Shown: in pieces, positions 34,851 through 42,793 of the stretch
How the letters are laid out: each line of letters starts with the position of its first letter
Numbering within the stretch: the first letter of the stretch is position 1
Assembly: GCA_029561355.1 (NCBI GenBank)
Contig: JAKQJD010000337.1
Location: forward strand, 1-64,000
Direction of reading: 5' to 3'
DNA: 64,000 nucleotides
Source of the DNA: Bacteroidota bacterium
GTDB lineage: Bacteria > Bacteroidota > Bacteroidia > Chitinophagales > Saprospiraceae
Made by a program: the position numbers and the translations under genes
The notes under the pieces: model-generated
What the model saw: only the letters and a program-made list of their open reading frames with translations
The model's database searches: none
Told to the model about the DNA's origin: nothing

Positions 34851-36221
34851 TTACCGGATCAATGTTACATCGCCCTGGTAAATTTCTTTCCGTTCATCGG
34901 AAAAAAGCACCACTGCCTGCCAGAAATACACGCCCGGCCCGGCTTTCTCTCCGTCGGCGTCGCCATGCCACCCGGCCGACGGTGCATTTGCCGGAATCCC
35001 ATGCTGATCGAACCATAAGCGGCCCCAACGATCGAAAATACGAAGAGTAAGGACTGAACGGACACCGGCATCCGCATACATGCTAAAAAACTGATTTTCA
35101 ATATTATTCCCGTCCGGCGCAAATACGTTGGGGAAATACACACCGCGGTTTTTATGCACTTCCAGCCGGAGTGTGTCGATGGACTGGCAGCCGTTTTCAT
35201 CCCGCACCAACACCTGGTATTCCGTGCTGGAAAATGGAAAAAATAACGTATTTCCCGTAGTGGTATCTTCAAAAATACCGGCATACGGGCTCCAGGAAAC
35301 ACTGGTCAGCACCCGGTCGCTACTGATTTGTAAGGAAAGTGTATCGCCTGAAAACATGCCGGTATCCGGCCCTGCGCTGAACTCAAATTCGGGCCCGTTC
35401 GCTATTTCTACTTCCCTTTCAATCGCACATCCGTTCGCATCGGTTATTTCCACGGTATAAAAACCGGGCGCCAGACTGTCCCAGGCGGCCGTATTTCCCG
35501 TAATGGTTGTTTCTTCCAAAGTCATGTCGTATGGCCCTACCCCTCCAGCGACCGATAACACGTTCACGATTCCGGAATGTTGGCCCAGGCAGAATTCCGC
35601 TTTGGCAGCCACGTCTGCGGAAACCGGCGTCGGGGCGTCAAGCGCAAAAGTTAACAGCATCGTACACCCATTCACATCCGTAACCAGTACCTCATGCTGA
35701 CCCGGCGGCAGATTTACAGCCACCGGACCTGTAGCGCCCGTAGACCACAGGTATGAATATTGCTGATTGCCGCCGCTCACCAGCGCCCTCACTTTTCCGG
35801 TACCCGCTCCTTCTATACATGCCACCGCGTATCCGGAATAATCGGACAACACGTCGATAGCGCCGCTTAGTGGGGGCGGTTCCAGGATAGACGCACCGAA
35901 AATGGTATCGTTCCCGTTGAGGTTTATCACCCTGAACAGATAGTCCCCCGGCGGCAAACTGTCGAGCAAATCCGAAGGGCTGTTTCCGCTCAGCGTGCCC
36001 ATCCCGCTCAGGGTATCGGGCGAGAGACTGGACCATTCGTAAATCACGAAACCGCCATTGGACACCAGCGAAATTTGAAAAGAGCCGTCGTTCATACCCG
36101 AACACGATACATTACCCGGTTGAACCAGTATTCCCATGGCTTCCACAGGCTCAGGAGTAGGGCCGGCCCAGGCAAGCATCGGCACAAGGAGGCCGAAAAA
36201 AAGGCATAATGTCCTCATCAT
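34851..36221 (-). CDS. Type IX secreted protein with type B C-terminal domain
   Basis: 456 residues; two ATGs at 36221 and 36218 are equally good. The signal peptide ends near LAWAGPT. Repeated SprB-like modules of 80-90 residues follow, marked by VACIEGAGTGKVRALVSGG, the motif YLWSTGATGPVAVNLPPG and TVEITDANGC. The C-terminus is the gliding-type sorting domain: VYFPNVFAPDGNNIEN, LRIFDRWGRLWFDQ, GWHGDADGEKAGPGVYFW and QGDVTLIR. Such SprB-repeat proteins are usually surface-exposed adhesins. It is independent in sequence from the 15086/22926 pair apart from the C-terminal domain. Confidence 0.88.
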   Translation of the reverse strand: MMRTLCLFFGLLVPMLAWAGPTPEPVEAMGILVQPGNVSCSGMNDGSFQISLVSNGGFVIYEWSSLSPDTLSGMGTLSGNSPSDLLDSLPPGDYLFRVINLNGNDTIFGASILEPPPLSGAIDVLSDYSGYAVACIEGAGTGKVRALVSGGNQQYSYLWSTGATGPVAVNLPPGQHEVLVTDVNGCTMLLTFALDAPTPVSADVAAKAEFCLGQHSGIVNVLSVAGGVGPYDMTLEETTITGNTAAWDSLAPGFYTVEITDANGCAIEREVEIANGPEFEFSAGPDTGMFSGDTLSLQISSDRVLTSVSWSPYAGIFEDTTTGNTLFFPFSSTEYQVLVRDENGCQSIDTLRLEVHKNRGVYFPNVFAPDGNNIENQFFSMYADAGVRSVLTLRIFDRWGRLWFDQHGIPANAPSAGWHGDADGEKAGPGVYFWQAVVLFSDERKEIYQGDVTLIR

Positions 36222-36235
36222 CAAGTAGTAGTAGA

Positions 36236-36277
36236 GGTGTTTGGTTTTTTATGTTTAGTATTTAGAAACCAAACACC
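36236..36277. repeat. Short inverted repeat, GTGTTTGG class
   Basis: Arms 36236-36247 and 36266-36277 (GGTGTTTGGTTT and complement) with an 18-nt loop. It lies about 95 bases after the stop of the NTF2-like gene and just upstream of the secreted-protein start. Confidence 0.6.
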
Positions 36278-36370
36278 CTTCATATTCATGTTTTTTGCCT
36301 GGGAAAATGGGGCTCGGGCACGCAAAATTACGTCAATCCTGACATGGATGATGAGGTGTCATTGTTAAAA

Positions 36371-36835
36371 CTATTTACACGCTTTCCGCCTGGTATCCAG
36401 AATGTACTGAATTTTCCAGCCTTCGTCGGTTTTTACCAATTGAAAGGAATTGGTGCCGCAATGCGAAATTTTGCCGTTGAGATAAAATTTATAGGGCGTC
36501 CAGACGCTGGCAAGCGATTGCTCGCTCATTACGGCTTCGAATTCGATTTTTTCGTCGTATTTGTCTTTCGAAGGTGTGCCGACAAACGTTACGAACTCAC
36601 CAAAATCTTCAGTGAATACCTGCCATTTACCATCGCGGTCGGCCATATACGTTTGAAAAACGGGCTGGCCGGTACAGGTTTTTTTGAGCAAAGCCGTGTC
36701 GCCTTTTTCCATGCCTTCAAAAAACTGGTTGATGACGGCTTTGATCGCTTTTTCATTTTTTTCATCTTTTTGTGCGGTGAGCGAAAATCCGGCAAAAAGG
36801 CACAGAACAAGTAAGGCAAATGGAACGTTTTTCAT
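36371..36835 (-). CDS. NTF2/SnoaL-like secreted protein
   Basis: 154 residues from the ATG at 36835, where a signal peptide (MKNVPFALLVLCLFAGFSLTAQ) begins; the longer frame upstream has no signal and no supporting motif. The mature part, KAVINQFFEGMEKGDTALLKKTC then YMADRDGKWQVFTE and WTPYKFYLNGKISHCGTNSFQLVKTDEGWKIQYILDTRRK, is the cone-like fold of the NTF2/SnoaL superfamily, a common exported single-domain protein in Bacteroidota. No catalytic residues can be assigned. It is divergent from trxA. Confidence 0.8.
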   Translation of the reverse strand: MKNVPFALLVLCLFAGFSLTAQKDEKNEKAIKAVINQFFEGMEKGDTALLKKTCTGQPVFQTYMADRDGKWQVFTEDFGEFVTFVGTPSKDKYDEKIEFEAVMSEQSLASVWTPYKFYLNGKISHCGTNSFQLVKTDEGWKIQYILDTRRKACK

Positions 36836-37102
36836 AAAAATTAAGCAGACAGAAAGGTGATGGTAAAAGTGAATTTCAAAATTGGAGCGCGCCGTTGTCG
36901 TTTTGCTTAAAAATAGCCGGAAAGCCGCTTCAGATGGGTATTTAACCGCTTTAAGGCCGGTAATGGAATTCAAGGATGTTTCGTTTGTGTTTTGTATTGG
37001 GTAGCCGATCTTCTGCTGAACATTCCACACAAAAAACCAAACACGCCCGGCATACCCTATCTTAGCGCCCGTTTTCGCCCTTATTTTAAACTATTACAGG
37101 AT

Positions 37103-37408
37103 ATGAAATCCTCTTTTGATGAACTCATTCAATCAGACGTACCGGTGCTGATCGATTTTTGGGCCACCTGGTGCGGACCTTGCCGCGCGATGGCGCCCGT
37201 TCTGGAAGAACTGAAAGCCGAAATGGGCGACAAACTGCGTATTGTAAAAATCGACGTGGATAAAAACCTCGATTTGTCCGTTCAAATGAAAGTGATGGGC
37301 GTTCCTACGCTCATGCTTTACAAAAACGGCCAGTTGCTGTGGAGCGAAGCGGGCACTCAAACAAAAGCCGCGTTGAAAAAAATTATCGAACGTGCTGAAA
37401 ATCAATAG
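37103..37408 (+). CDS. trxA: Thioredoxin
   Basis: 101 residues from the ATG at 37103, preceded by an ACAGGAT ribosome-site-like stretch. The active site WCGPC (Cys24, Cys27), the buried Asp in VLIDFWATW, the KIDVDKNLDLSVQMKVMGVPTL segment with its cis-Pro, and the closing GTQTKAALKKIIE are all standard. Cytoplasmic disulfide reductase. It heads a compact plus-strand series with an M15 lipoprotein (22 bases on) and a redoxin (16 bases after that), which suggests an operon with partly envelope-related redox functions. Confidence 0.96.
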   Translation: MKSSFDELIQSDVPVLIDFWATWCGPCRAMAPVLEELKAEMGDKLRIVKIDVDKNLDLSVQMKVMGVPTLMLYKNGQLLWSEAGTQTKAALKKIIERAENQ

Positions 37409-37430
37409 TTTCAGAAAAAATATTTTGAAT

Positions 37431-38195
37431 ATGAGTGTGCTGCTGTGGATGATCGGATTTTTTATGTCGGGATGCCAGCAGACCGCGCAGGATCAGGTGA
37501 GCCGGAATGCGGGCGTTCCCGCTTCAGTACATGCGCAGGCAGATACTTCCGTTAAATCGCCTGTCGGAGCGGATTACCTGTTGGGGAAATTCAATCCCGC
37601 CACGCACCCCGATTTTGTAAAAGTGGACAAGCCGTACACCGACCGGGCCGGCATGATGCTCCGCAAAGAAACTTTCGAGGCATTCAAAAAAATGTGGGCC
37701 GCCGCCAGGGCGGATAACATTTCGCTCCGGATCATTTCCAGCACCCGGAATTTCGACCAGCAAAAAAATATATGGGAAACCAAGTGGGAGCGCTTCGCCA
37801 AAGATGCCCCTGCGCCTAAAGACCGCGCTTTAAAAATTCTCGAATTTTCTTCCATGCCCGGTTCTTCACGGCACCACTGGGGTACTGACATAGATTTGAA
37901 CGACCTCAACAATCCGTCTTTCGAGGCCGGCGGCAAATATCAAAAGGTCTACGAGTGGCTCAGTGCACATGCCCACGAGTACGGTTTTTGCCAGCCATAC
38001 ACGGCGGGCCGCGCACATGGGTATCAGGAGGAAAAGTGGCACTGGTCTTTCAGCCCGTTGAGCAAACCCTTTTTGGAAGAATACAAAAAGACCATTTCGG
38101 AAAGCGATATAACAGGTTTCAAAGGCGCCGACCTTGCCCCGGAATTGCACACGGTGGAATATTACGTGGGCGGCATTAATCAGGATTGTCAATAA
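37431..38195 (+). CDS. M15 family D-Ala-D-Ala carboxypeptidase-like lipoprotein
   Basis: 254 residues from the ATG at 37431; a GTG inside trxA is less likely. The lipobox MSGC places the lipidated Cys at residue 15. The VanY/M15 metal motifs are present: SSMPGSSRHHWGTDIDL (SxHxxGxxxD) and EKWHWSF (the last His), with the substrate stretch RIISSTRNFDQQKNIW. It should trim peptidoglycan stem peptides in the periplasm. Context: second gene of a probable trxA-M15-redoxin operon. Confidence 0.9.
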   Translation: MSVLLWMIGFFMSGCQQTAQDQVSRNAGVPASVHAQADTSVKSPVGADYLLGKFNPATHPDFVKVDKPYTDRAGMMLRKETFEAFKKMWAAARADNISLRIISSTRNFDQQKNIWETKWERFAKDAPAPKDRALKILEFSSMPGSSRHHWGTDIDLNDLNNPSFEAGGKYQKVYEWLSAHAHEYGFCQPYTAGRAHGYQEEKWHWSFSPLSKPFLEEYKKTISESDITGFKGADLAPELHTVEYYVGGINQDCQ

Positions 38196-38211
38196 TAATC
38201 AACCCGTTCCA

Positions 38212-38775
38212 ATGGCTTATACCGAATCGAATATGCTTCCCCTGGGCACCATTGCCCCTGATTTTGAATTGCCCGATCCCGTTACCGGTAAAAACCTGCG
38301 CCTCCACGATATTCCGCCCGGCCGGGCCATGGTGGTGATGTTTCTTTGCAACCATTGCCCATACGTGCTCTACGTCAATCCCGAAATTGTGCGCGTGGTG
38401 CATGACTACACACCACAGGGTGTTTCCTTCGTAGGTATCAGCAGCAACGACGTGGAAGCGCATCCGGAAGACGCGCCCGATAAAATGGCGGAACATGCCC
38501 ATTCCGCAGGATACAAATTCCCGTACCTTTACGACGAAACCCAGGAGGTTGCACGTGCCTACGATGCCGCCTGCACACCCGATTTTTATGTTTTCGACAG
38601 CGAAAGAAGGCTGGTGTACCGCGGGCAACTCGATGCGAGCCGGCCGAAACGAAATCCGGTTGAGAGTACCGGAGAAGACCTGCGCGCAGCTTTGGATGCG
38701 GTGATTAGCGGACAGCCGGTTTCACTGGTGCAGCGGCCCTCGGGTGGATGTAACATAAAATGGAAAAGTTATTAG
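38212..38775 (+). CDS. Thioredoxin-fold AhpC/TSA family protein
   Basis: 187 residues from the ATG at 38212. The redoxin domain has APDFELPDPVTGKNLRLHD, the reactive CNHCPYV pair (CxxC), VGISSNDVEAHPEDAPDKM and a cis-Pro in ACTPDFYVFD. The N-terminus has no signal peptide, so cytoplasmic. Relatives with CNHCPYV are widespread and poorly characterised. The last codon (TAT, Tyr) and the TAG stop lie within the first GTTATTAGTT unit of the repeat that follows, so the C-terminus has probably been altered by the repeat. Confidence 0.88.
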   Translation: MAYTESNMLPLGTIAPDFELPDPVTGKNLRLHDIPPGRAMVVMFLCNHCPYVLYVNPEIVRVVHDYTPQGVSFVGISSNDVEAHPEDAPDKMAEHAHSAGYKFPYLYDETQEVARAYDAACTPDFYVFDSERRLVYRGQLDASRPKRNPVESTGEDLRAALDAVISGQPVSLVQRPSGGCNIKWKSY

Positions 38776-38940
38776 TTCTTGGTTATTAGTTATCGGTTAT
38801 TAGTTATCAGGGTGGTTGAGGGACCATTTGTACTTATGTTTAGTCCACTCAATCAGATGGTCGGGAAATAAGTACAAATGGTCCCTCAACCACCCTGATA
38901 ACTAACAACCGATAACTGATAACTAATAACCACAAACAAC
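38773..38940. repeat. Long inverted repeat after the redoxin gene, GTTATTAGTT class
   Basis: Core arms 38800-38836 and 38869-38905 are a perfect 37-bp inverted repeat with a 32-nt loop. The flanks are GTTATTAGTTATC-like words on the left (38769-38799) and their complements on the right (38906-38935). It fills the gap between the redoxin stop and nadC. Confidence 0.9.
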
Positions 38941-38956
38941 TCAATACAATTATTAA

Positions 38957-39817
38957 ATGCGACCAGAACAGATCACTGACCAACAGATTCAGGAATTCAT
39001 TACAGCGGGGTTATATGAAGATATCCGCGACGGCGACCATACTTCCCTGGCCACCATTCCGGCCGACAGCCGCAGCCGGGCGGTGCTCAAAGTAAAAGAT
39101 TACGGCGTACTGGCCGGCGTTGAACTGGCGCAACTGATTTTTAAACACATCGATCCCACTTCCAGTATCACCATCCACAAACCCGACGGCACCGATGTTC
39201 TTTATGGTGAAATCGCTTTCGAAGTGGAAGGAAATACCCGGGCGATTCTCCAGGCCGAACGCTTGGTACTCAATACGATGCAGCGCATGAGCGGCATCGC
39301 TACCCTGAGCAGCCGCTTCGCATTCGAAGTGGGCGATTTGCCCGTGAAAGTGCTCGATACACGTAAAACAACGCCCCTGATCCGTTTTCTGGAAAAATGG
39401 GCCGTCAAAATCGGCGGCTGCGAAAACTACCGCTGGGGCTTGTACGACTGGATGATGATCAAGGACAACCACGTCGATGCTGCGGGCGGTATCCGCAAAG
39501 CCATCGATGGCGCACACAAATACCAGCAGGAAAAAGGACTTCAACTCGGCATTACCGTCGAAGTGCGCAATCTGGTGGAAGTGGAAGAAGTGATGAATAT
39601 CGGCGGCATTACGCGTATTATGTTCGACAATTTCGAACTTCCCATCCTGACGGAAGCCGTAGCCATGGTTGGCAACCGCTTCGAAACGGAAGCCAGCGGC
39701 GGCATCACGCTGTTCAATGTGCGCAAATATGCACACACGGGGGTGAATTACATTTCCGCCGGTGCGCTCACGCATTCCGCGCAGCCGCTGGATCTGAGTT
39801 TGAAAATTGCCCGTTAA
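38957..39817 (+). CDS. nadC: Nicotinate-nucleotide pyrophosphorylase (carboxylating)
   Basis: 286 residues, full length. It has LNTMQRMSGIATLSSRF, DTRKTTPLIRFLEKWAVKIGGCENYRWGLYDWMMIKDNH and VEVRNLVEVEEVMNIGG, with the phosphoribosyl-binding Arg and Lys residues of the family. It turns quinolinate and PRPP into nicotinate mononucleotide for NAD synthesis. nadA and nadB are not in the window. Its promoter must lie in or beyond the inverted repeat upstream, as only 16 bases separate them. Confidence 0.97.
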   Translation: MRPEQITDQQIQEFITAGLYEDIRDGDHTSLATIPADSRSRAVLKVKDYGVLAGVELAQLIFKHIDPTSSITIHKPDGTDVLYGEIAFEVEGNTRAILQAERLVLNTMQRMSGIATLSSRFAFEVGDLPVKVLDTRKTTPLIRFLEKWAVKIGGCENYRWGLYDWMMIKDNHVDAAGGIRKAIDGAHKYQQEKGLQLGITVEVRNLVEVEEVMNIGGITRIMFDNFELPILTEAVAMVGNRFETEASGGITLFNVRKYAHTGVNYISAGALTHSAQPLDLSLKIAR

Positions 39818-39873
39818 CCTTTCCAGATCGCCGTTACGAACAAGTTGCACCTCCATGATAGTTGAGATCACAT

Positions 39874-39907
39874 CTCTCACTTCTCACCGTCTCACGCTCT
39901 CACTTCT
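39874..39907. repeat. Single arm of CTCTCAC words
   Basis: Four copies of CTCTCAC/TCTCAC-like words between nadC and the next gene. They match the outer flank words of the element at 12664-12799, but no complementary arm is visible nearby. Confidence 0.6.
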
Positions 39908-39912
39908 GATTC

Positions 39913-40341
39913 ATGTCTGCCGATAATTTTTACTGGTACGCCAGTGTGCTTATTTTTCTTCCCTGGCTGCTGCTCATACTTGCTCCCAACGGACGCTACA
40001 CCGAGCCGATCGCTTTCGGCTCCGCTGTGATTTTGCTGATTGCGGCCGCGGTATTTACTTTTTTGTACCTCACCGGCCCCGATGTGGAAGGCGGATTTTT
40101 TTCGCTGACAGGTTTCGAAAATCTTTTCCGGAGCAAACAGATGTTGCTCACCGGCTGGCTCAATTACCTGTCGTTTTGTTTGCTGGTCGGATTGTGGCAG
40201 TCGCACGACGCGCGGCAGGTGAACATCGGGCATTTGTTCGTCATTCCCTGCCTGCTGCTGACCATGCTCACCGGTCCGGCAGGTTTGTTGCTCTACCTCA
40301 TGATCCGTTTTTTCAAGACCAGAAAGTGGGATATCAGGTAA
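39913..40341 (+). CDS. ABA4-like (DUF4281) membrane protein
   Basis: 142 residues with four predicted membrane segments at about 7-24, 33-54, 78-95 and 108-130. The DUF4281/ABA4 signature is recognisable in LTGWLNYLSFCLLVGLWQSHDARQ and GHLFVIPCLLLTMLTGPAGLLLYLMIR. The plant homologue acts in neoxanthin synthesis; what bacterial members do is not known. It sits 95 bases after nadC, with no other carotenoid gene nearby. Confidence 0.82.
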   Translation: MSADNFYWYASVLIFLPWLLLILAPNGRYTEPIAFGSAVILLIAAAVFTFLYLTGPDVEGGFFSLTGFENLFRSKQMLLTGWLNYLSFCLLVGLWQSHDARQVNIGHLFVIPCLLLTMLTGPAGLLLYLMIRFFKTRKWDIR

Positions 40342-40519
40342 TTTTATAGTGCCAGACAACCTTTGGAATTTACAAGGCATCAAATCGGAATCCATTAGCA
40401 ATGGCAGTTATATCATTTGTTTATTCAATGTTAAATTTCAAAATATTAACCGTTGAAAAGCAATATACTACCGCTACCCGTTGTTTAATTACCGATTTTT
40501 AACCTTATAAAATTTTAAA

Positions 40520-40771
40520 ATGCCTTTAAGGCCTATGAAAGAAACCTACACATATGATGCGCTGGTACAATTCCTCTACCACGAACTCTCCGCTCAGGAA
40601 GTAGTGGAAATGACGAGTTCGCTCGAAGAGGATTTTGAAATGCTGGCTATTTTCCAAAGCCTTGCTTCGGCCAAGGTGCAGTTACCTAAAGTTGAATTCG
40701 CTCCATCCTCCGGAACGCTCAACAGCATTCTTCGGTACAGCGCCAAAAACACGTTCGAAGTACAGTCCTGA
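40520..40771 (+). CDS. Small conserved Bacteroidota protein
   Basis: 83 residues, acidic and helical: YDALVQFLYHELSAQEVVEMTSSLEEDFEML, then a short tail GTLNSILRYSAKN. It resembles small proteins seen in many Bacteroidota that have a KYTTDxLVRFIYxE start and an ILxYA end, reminiscent of truncated anti-sigma factors. The start could also be the ATG at 40535. An A+T-rich leader precedes it and a strong terminator follows. Confidence 0.72.
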   Translation: MPLRPMKETYTYDALVQFLYHELSAQEVVEMTSSLEEDFEMLAIFQSLASAKVQLPKVEFAPSSGTLNSILRYSAKNTFEVQS

Positions 40772-40790
40772 ACTGTCGAAAGGCTCCCGT

Positions 40791-40831
40791 AAGCCCCCGT
40801 TTCATTGTTGTGAAACGGGGGCTTCGTTTTT
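40791..40831 (+). terminator. Intrinsic terminator
   Basis: 14-bp perfect stem (40791-40804 with 40811-40824), 6-nt loop, then CGTTTTTTC. Confidence 0.92.
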
Positions 40832-40909
40832 TCTCCCAACATTGAACCTTTGCACACTTTCTCTGTCCAAGCAGGGTTGTTATATCCATTCTTTCCAAAA
40901 CGATTTAAT

Positions 40910-41779
40910 ATGAAAATCCGCCTTACTCTCTCCCTCTTTTCCCTGCTATTCATTTTCCTTGTCCTGCCCGGAAATAAAAACGGCCGCGCATCCCAGGCCG
41001 GCAAAGGCAATACCGGCGCGCCCGGCGACCAGACGCTGAACGGATCGCCCTACACCTGCATGGATTGCCACGACGACGGAAATTTTAACCCGTTCGTATC
41101 GATCCACGTCGTCGATTCCAGCAATACCGCCGTTTCGCAATACATGCCCGGCCAGCATTACATTGCCCGCGTCACCATCAATACCTCCGGGGCAACGCCG
41201 GCAGGTTACGGTTTTCAGATGATCGCCCTGCGCGACAACGGCAATACCGACCTCGACGGATTTACTGATGTGAATCCCAATAATTACAAACTCGCCACGA
41301 TCAGCAACGGGCGCACCTACGCCGAGCATCCCACGGTTTCTGCCTCCGATACATTTAATGTGCGCTGGACGGCTCCCCCGGCAGGCACGGGAAGCGTCAC
41401 TTTTTACGCAGCCGGCAATGCGGTAAACGGAAACAACAACTCGGATGGCGACGGCGCCAATACCACGTCCCTTCATCTTTTCGAACAGGGCACCTTGTCT
41501 ACTTCACCCGAACAGTCCAATCTCTCCGGATTGCATCTTCAGGTATCTCCCAATCCAGTGCCCGCCGATGCTGCATTGGCCTTCGATGTATCTGTTTCCG
41601 CAGAATACGCGCTCCGCGCATACGATCTTTCGGGAAATCTCGTTTGGCAGGAGAACCGGTTGCTGCCGGCAGGAAGGAGTACCGGACTTTTGGAGACAAA
41701 CGAATGGCCGGCCGGGACTTACTACGTATGCTTGTCAGGCACACATTCCCGCCAGACTGTTAAAATTCTAAAACTTTAA
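40910..41779 (+). CDS. Choice-of-anchor V domain protein with type A C-terminal sorting domain
   Basis: 289 residues from the ATG at 40910. A signal peptide is followed by GKGNTGAPGD, the CMDCH motif (a CxxCH haem-binding pattern) and a Reelin-like beta-sandwich: YMPGQHYIARVTI, AGYGFQMIALRDNG, VRWTAPPAGTGSVTFYAAGNAVNGN. The last 80 residues are a T9SS type A-like domain: LQVSPNPVPADAAL, YDLSGNLVWQEN, WPAGTYYVCLSG and QTVKILKL. It is exported and probably surface-attached. The single CxxCH could bind one c-type haem, but family members share it and haem loading is not established. Confidence 0.85.
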   Translation: MKIRLTLSLFSLLFIFLVLPGNKNGRASQAGKGNTGAPGDQTLNGSPYTCMDCHDDGNFNPFVSIHVVDSSNTAVSQYMPGQHYIARVTINTSGATPAGYGFQMIALRDNGNTDLDGFTDVNPNNYKLATISNGRTYAEHPTVSASDTFNVRWTAPPAGTGSVTFYAAGNAVNGNNNSDGDGANTTSLHLFEQGTLSTSPEQSNLSGLHLQVSPNPVPADAALAFDVSVSAEYALRAYDLSGNLVWQENRLLPAGRSTGLLETNEWPAGTYYVCLSGTHSRQTVKILKL

Positions 41780-41813
41780 CAGTCAGCACCTTACGCAACG
41801 CAGAAACGGGCAT

Positions 41814-41848
41814 TAACTTTGTATTGACACTACAGAGTCAATATTGAC
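41814..41848 (+). promoter_or_regulatory. Promoter and operator-like palindrome of the DUF4783 gene
   Basis: TAACTTTG at 41814-41821 fits TAnnTTTG. Directly after it TATTGAC (41822-41828) and GTCAATA (41837-41843) form a perfect 7-bp inverted repeat with an 8-bp spacer, and TTGAC recurs at 41844-41848. The palindrome would cover the transcription start. Confidence 0.5.
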
Positions 41849-41922
41849 AGTTACATTGTTTAAGACCAACGTATAAATGTCAAACGTTCGGTTCTTCGAA
41901 CATCAAATCAACAACTGACGCA

Positions 41923-42312
41923 ATGAAAAATCTGCTTTTTGTTTTGCTTTTAATGCCTGCTATCGCTTTTGCCAACCAGGGCAATCCAAGTCTGGATGCG
42001 ATTTCTGTGGCATTGGGCGCCGGTGACGCTGAAGGACTCTCGAAATATTTTGCCGACAATGTTGAAATTTCCATTCAGGATAAGGAGCAAACATATAACA
42101 AGTCCAAAGCGTTGGAAGTGATCCGCTCTTTTTTCGGATCCAACCAGCCCAAATCCTTTACCCAGGTGCACAAAGGTACCAGCCGCGAAAACAGCGACCA
42201 GTACTGTATCGGTAATCTGGTCGGAACTGCCGGCAACTACCGCGTTTATCTGTACCTGAAAGTAACCGGTAACTCGGTGAGTATTCAGGAAATTCGTTTC
42301 GATAAAGAATAA
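41923..42312 (+). CDS. DUF4783 secreted protein
   Basis: 129 residues with a signal peptide ending AIAFANQ. The mature part has SLDAISVALGAGDAEGLSKYFADNVEISI, ALEVIRSFFGSNQPKSFTQVHKGTS and YCIGNLVGTAGNYRVYLYLK, matching DUF4783, a cystatin/NTF2-like periplasmic family common in this phylum. Function unknown. It has its own promoter and its own terminator, so it is a single-gene transcript. Confidence 0.88.
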   Translation: MKNLLFVLLLMPAIAFANQGNPSLDAISVALGAGDAEGLSKYFADNVEISIQDKEQTYNKSKALEVIRSFFGSNQPKSFTQVHKGTSRENSDQYCIGNLVGTAGNYRVYLYLKVTGNSVSIQEIRFDKE

Positions 42313-42325
42313 AAAAACCGCTATA

Positions 42326-42363
42326 AAAAATGGCTGTGGCGCTCAGGCGTCATGGCCATTTTT
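42326..42363 (+). terminator. Terminator of the DUF4783 gene
   Basis: Stem 42326-42334 (AAAAATGGC) with 42355-42363 (GCCATTTTT); the A/T ends make it usable in both directions. Confidence 0.75.
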
Positions 42364-42405
42364 CATTTGTAGCAAAACGTGCCCGTTTTCTGATTAAAAT
42401 GTGCA

Positions 42406-42413
42406 TATCTTTG
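42406..42413 (+). promoter_or_regulatory. -7 promoter box of the THX gene
   Basis: TATCTTTG, consensus TAnnTTTG; start near 42420 gives a 40-nt leader to the ATG at 42460. TTTTC at 42386-42390 may serve as -33 region. Confidence 0.6.
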
Positions 42414-42459
42414 CGGCTCGTTTCTATATTTTTCAACGCATTCAAAATTATCCATCCAC

Positions 42460-42582
42460 ATGGGCAGAGGTGACGCAAGAACCAAACGCGGCAAAATCTC
42501 ACGCGGTTCGCACGGCAAAAGCCGTCCGAAACTGGAAAAACTCAAGACTATCATCAAAAAAGAAGCCGCTGCTGCGAACTAA
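42460..42582 (+). CDS. 30S ribosomal protein THX
   Basis: A 40-residue gene that is short enough to be missed by length cut-offs. It begins MGRGDARTKRGKISRGS and continues HGKSRPKLEKLKT with an Ala-rich tail. This is the THX/S31 pattern (G-x-GD-xx-TKRGKI-x-RGS-x-GK-x-R). THX fits in a cavity at the top of the 30S head in Thermus and is found across Bacteroidota. An overlapping longer frame in another phase (42401-42604) has no such motif. It has a promoter box 47 bases upstream and a terminator 21 bases downstream, so it is a single-gene unit. Confidence 0.93.
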   Translation: MGRGDARTKRGKISRGSHGKSRPKLEKLKTIIKKEAAAAN

Positions 42583-42602
42583 TTTTTTGATTGCGTCTTT
42601 TT

Positions 42603-42640
42603 AAAAGCCTTGCCCGATATTTGTATCGGCAAGGCTTTTT
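42603..42640 (+). terminator. Terminator of the THX gene
   Basis: 12-bp perfect stem (42603-42614 with 42628-42639) plus an inner GATA/TATC pair, then a T-run. Confidence 0.9.
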
Positions 42641-42671
42641 CATTGTACGGCCAGACCATATTCACATAAAC

Positions 42672-42756
42672 GACTATCCTGCTTCAGGAACCTTATAAGT
42701 CATCCGATGACTTAGAGTCATCGGATGACTTATAAGGTTCCTGAAGCAGGATAGTC
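42672..42756. repeat. Perfect 41-bp-arm palindrome
   Basis: Arms 42672-42712 and 42716-42756 are perfectly complementary with a 3-nt centre. The inner 17 bases (AAGTCATCCGATGACTT and complement) are themselves almost palindromic, so each arm can fold alone. It lies between the THX terminator and the DUF2147 gene, 37 bases before its start. Confidence 0.9.
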
Positions 42757-42793
42757 TGATCACATTAAAAACCGGATTTAACCATTTCAACTT

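Noticed and set aside
42447-42462. DnaA box TTATCCA near the THX start
   Set aside because: Only a partial match and isolated; no cluster that would mark an origin.
42401-42604. 67-codon frame overlapping the THX gene in another phase
   Set aside because: No motif; the 40-residue frame has the THX signature.
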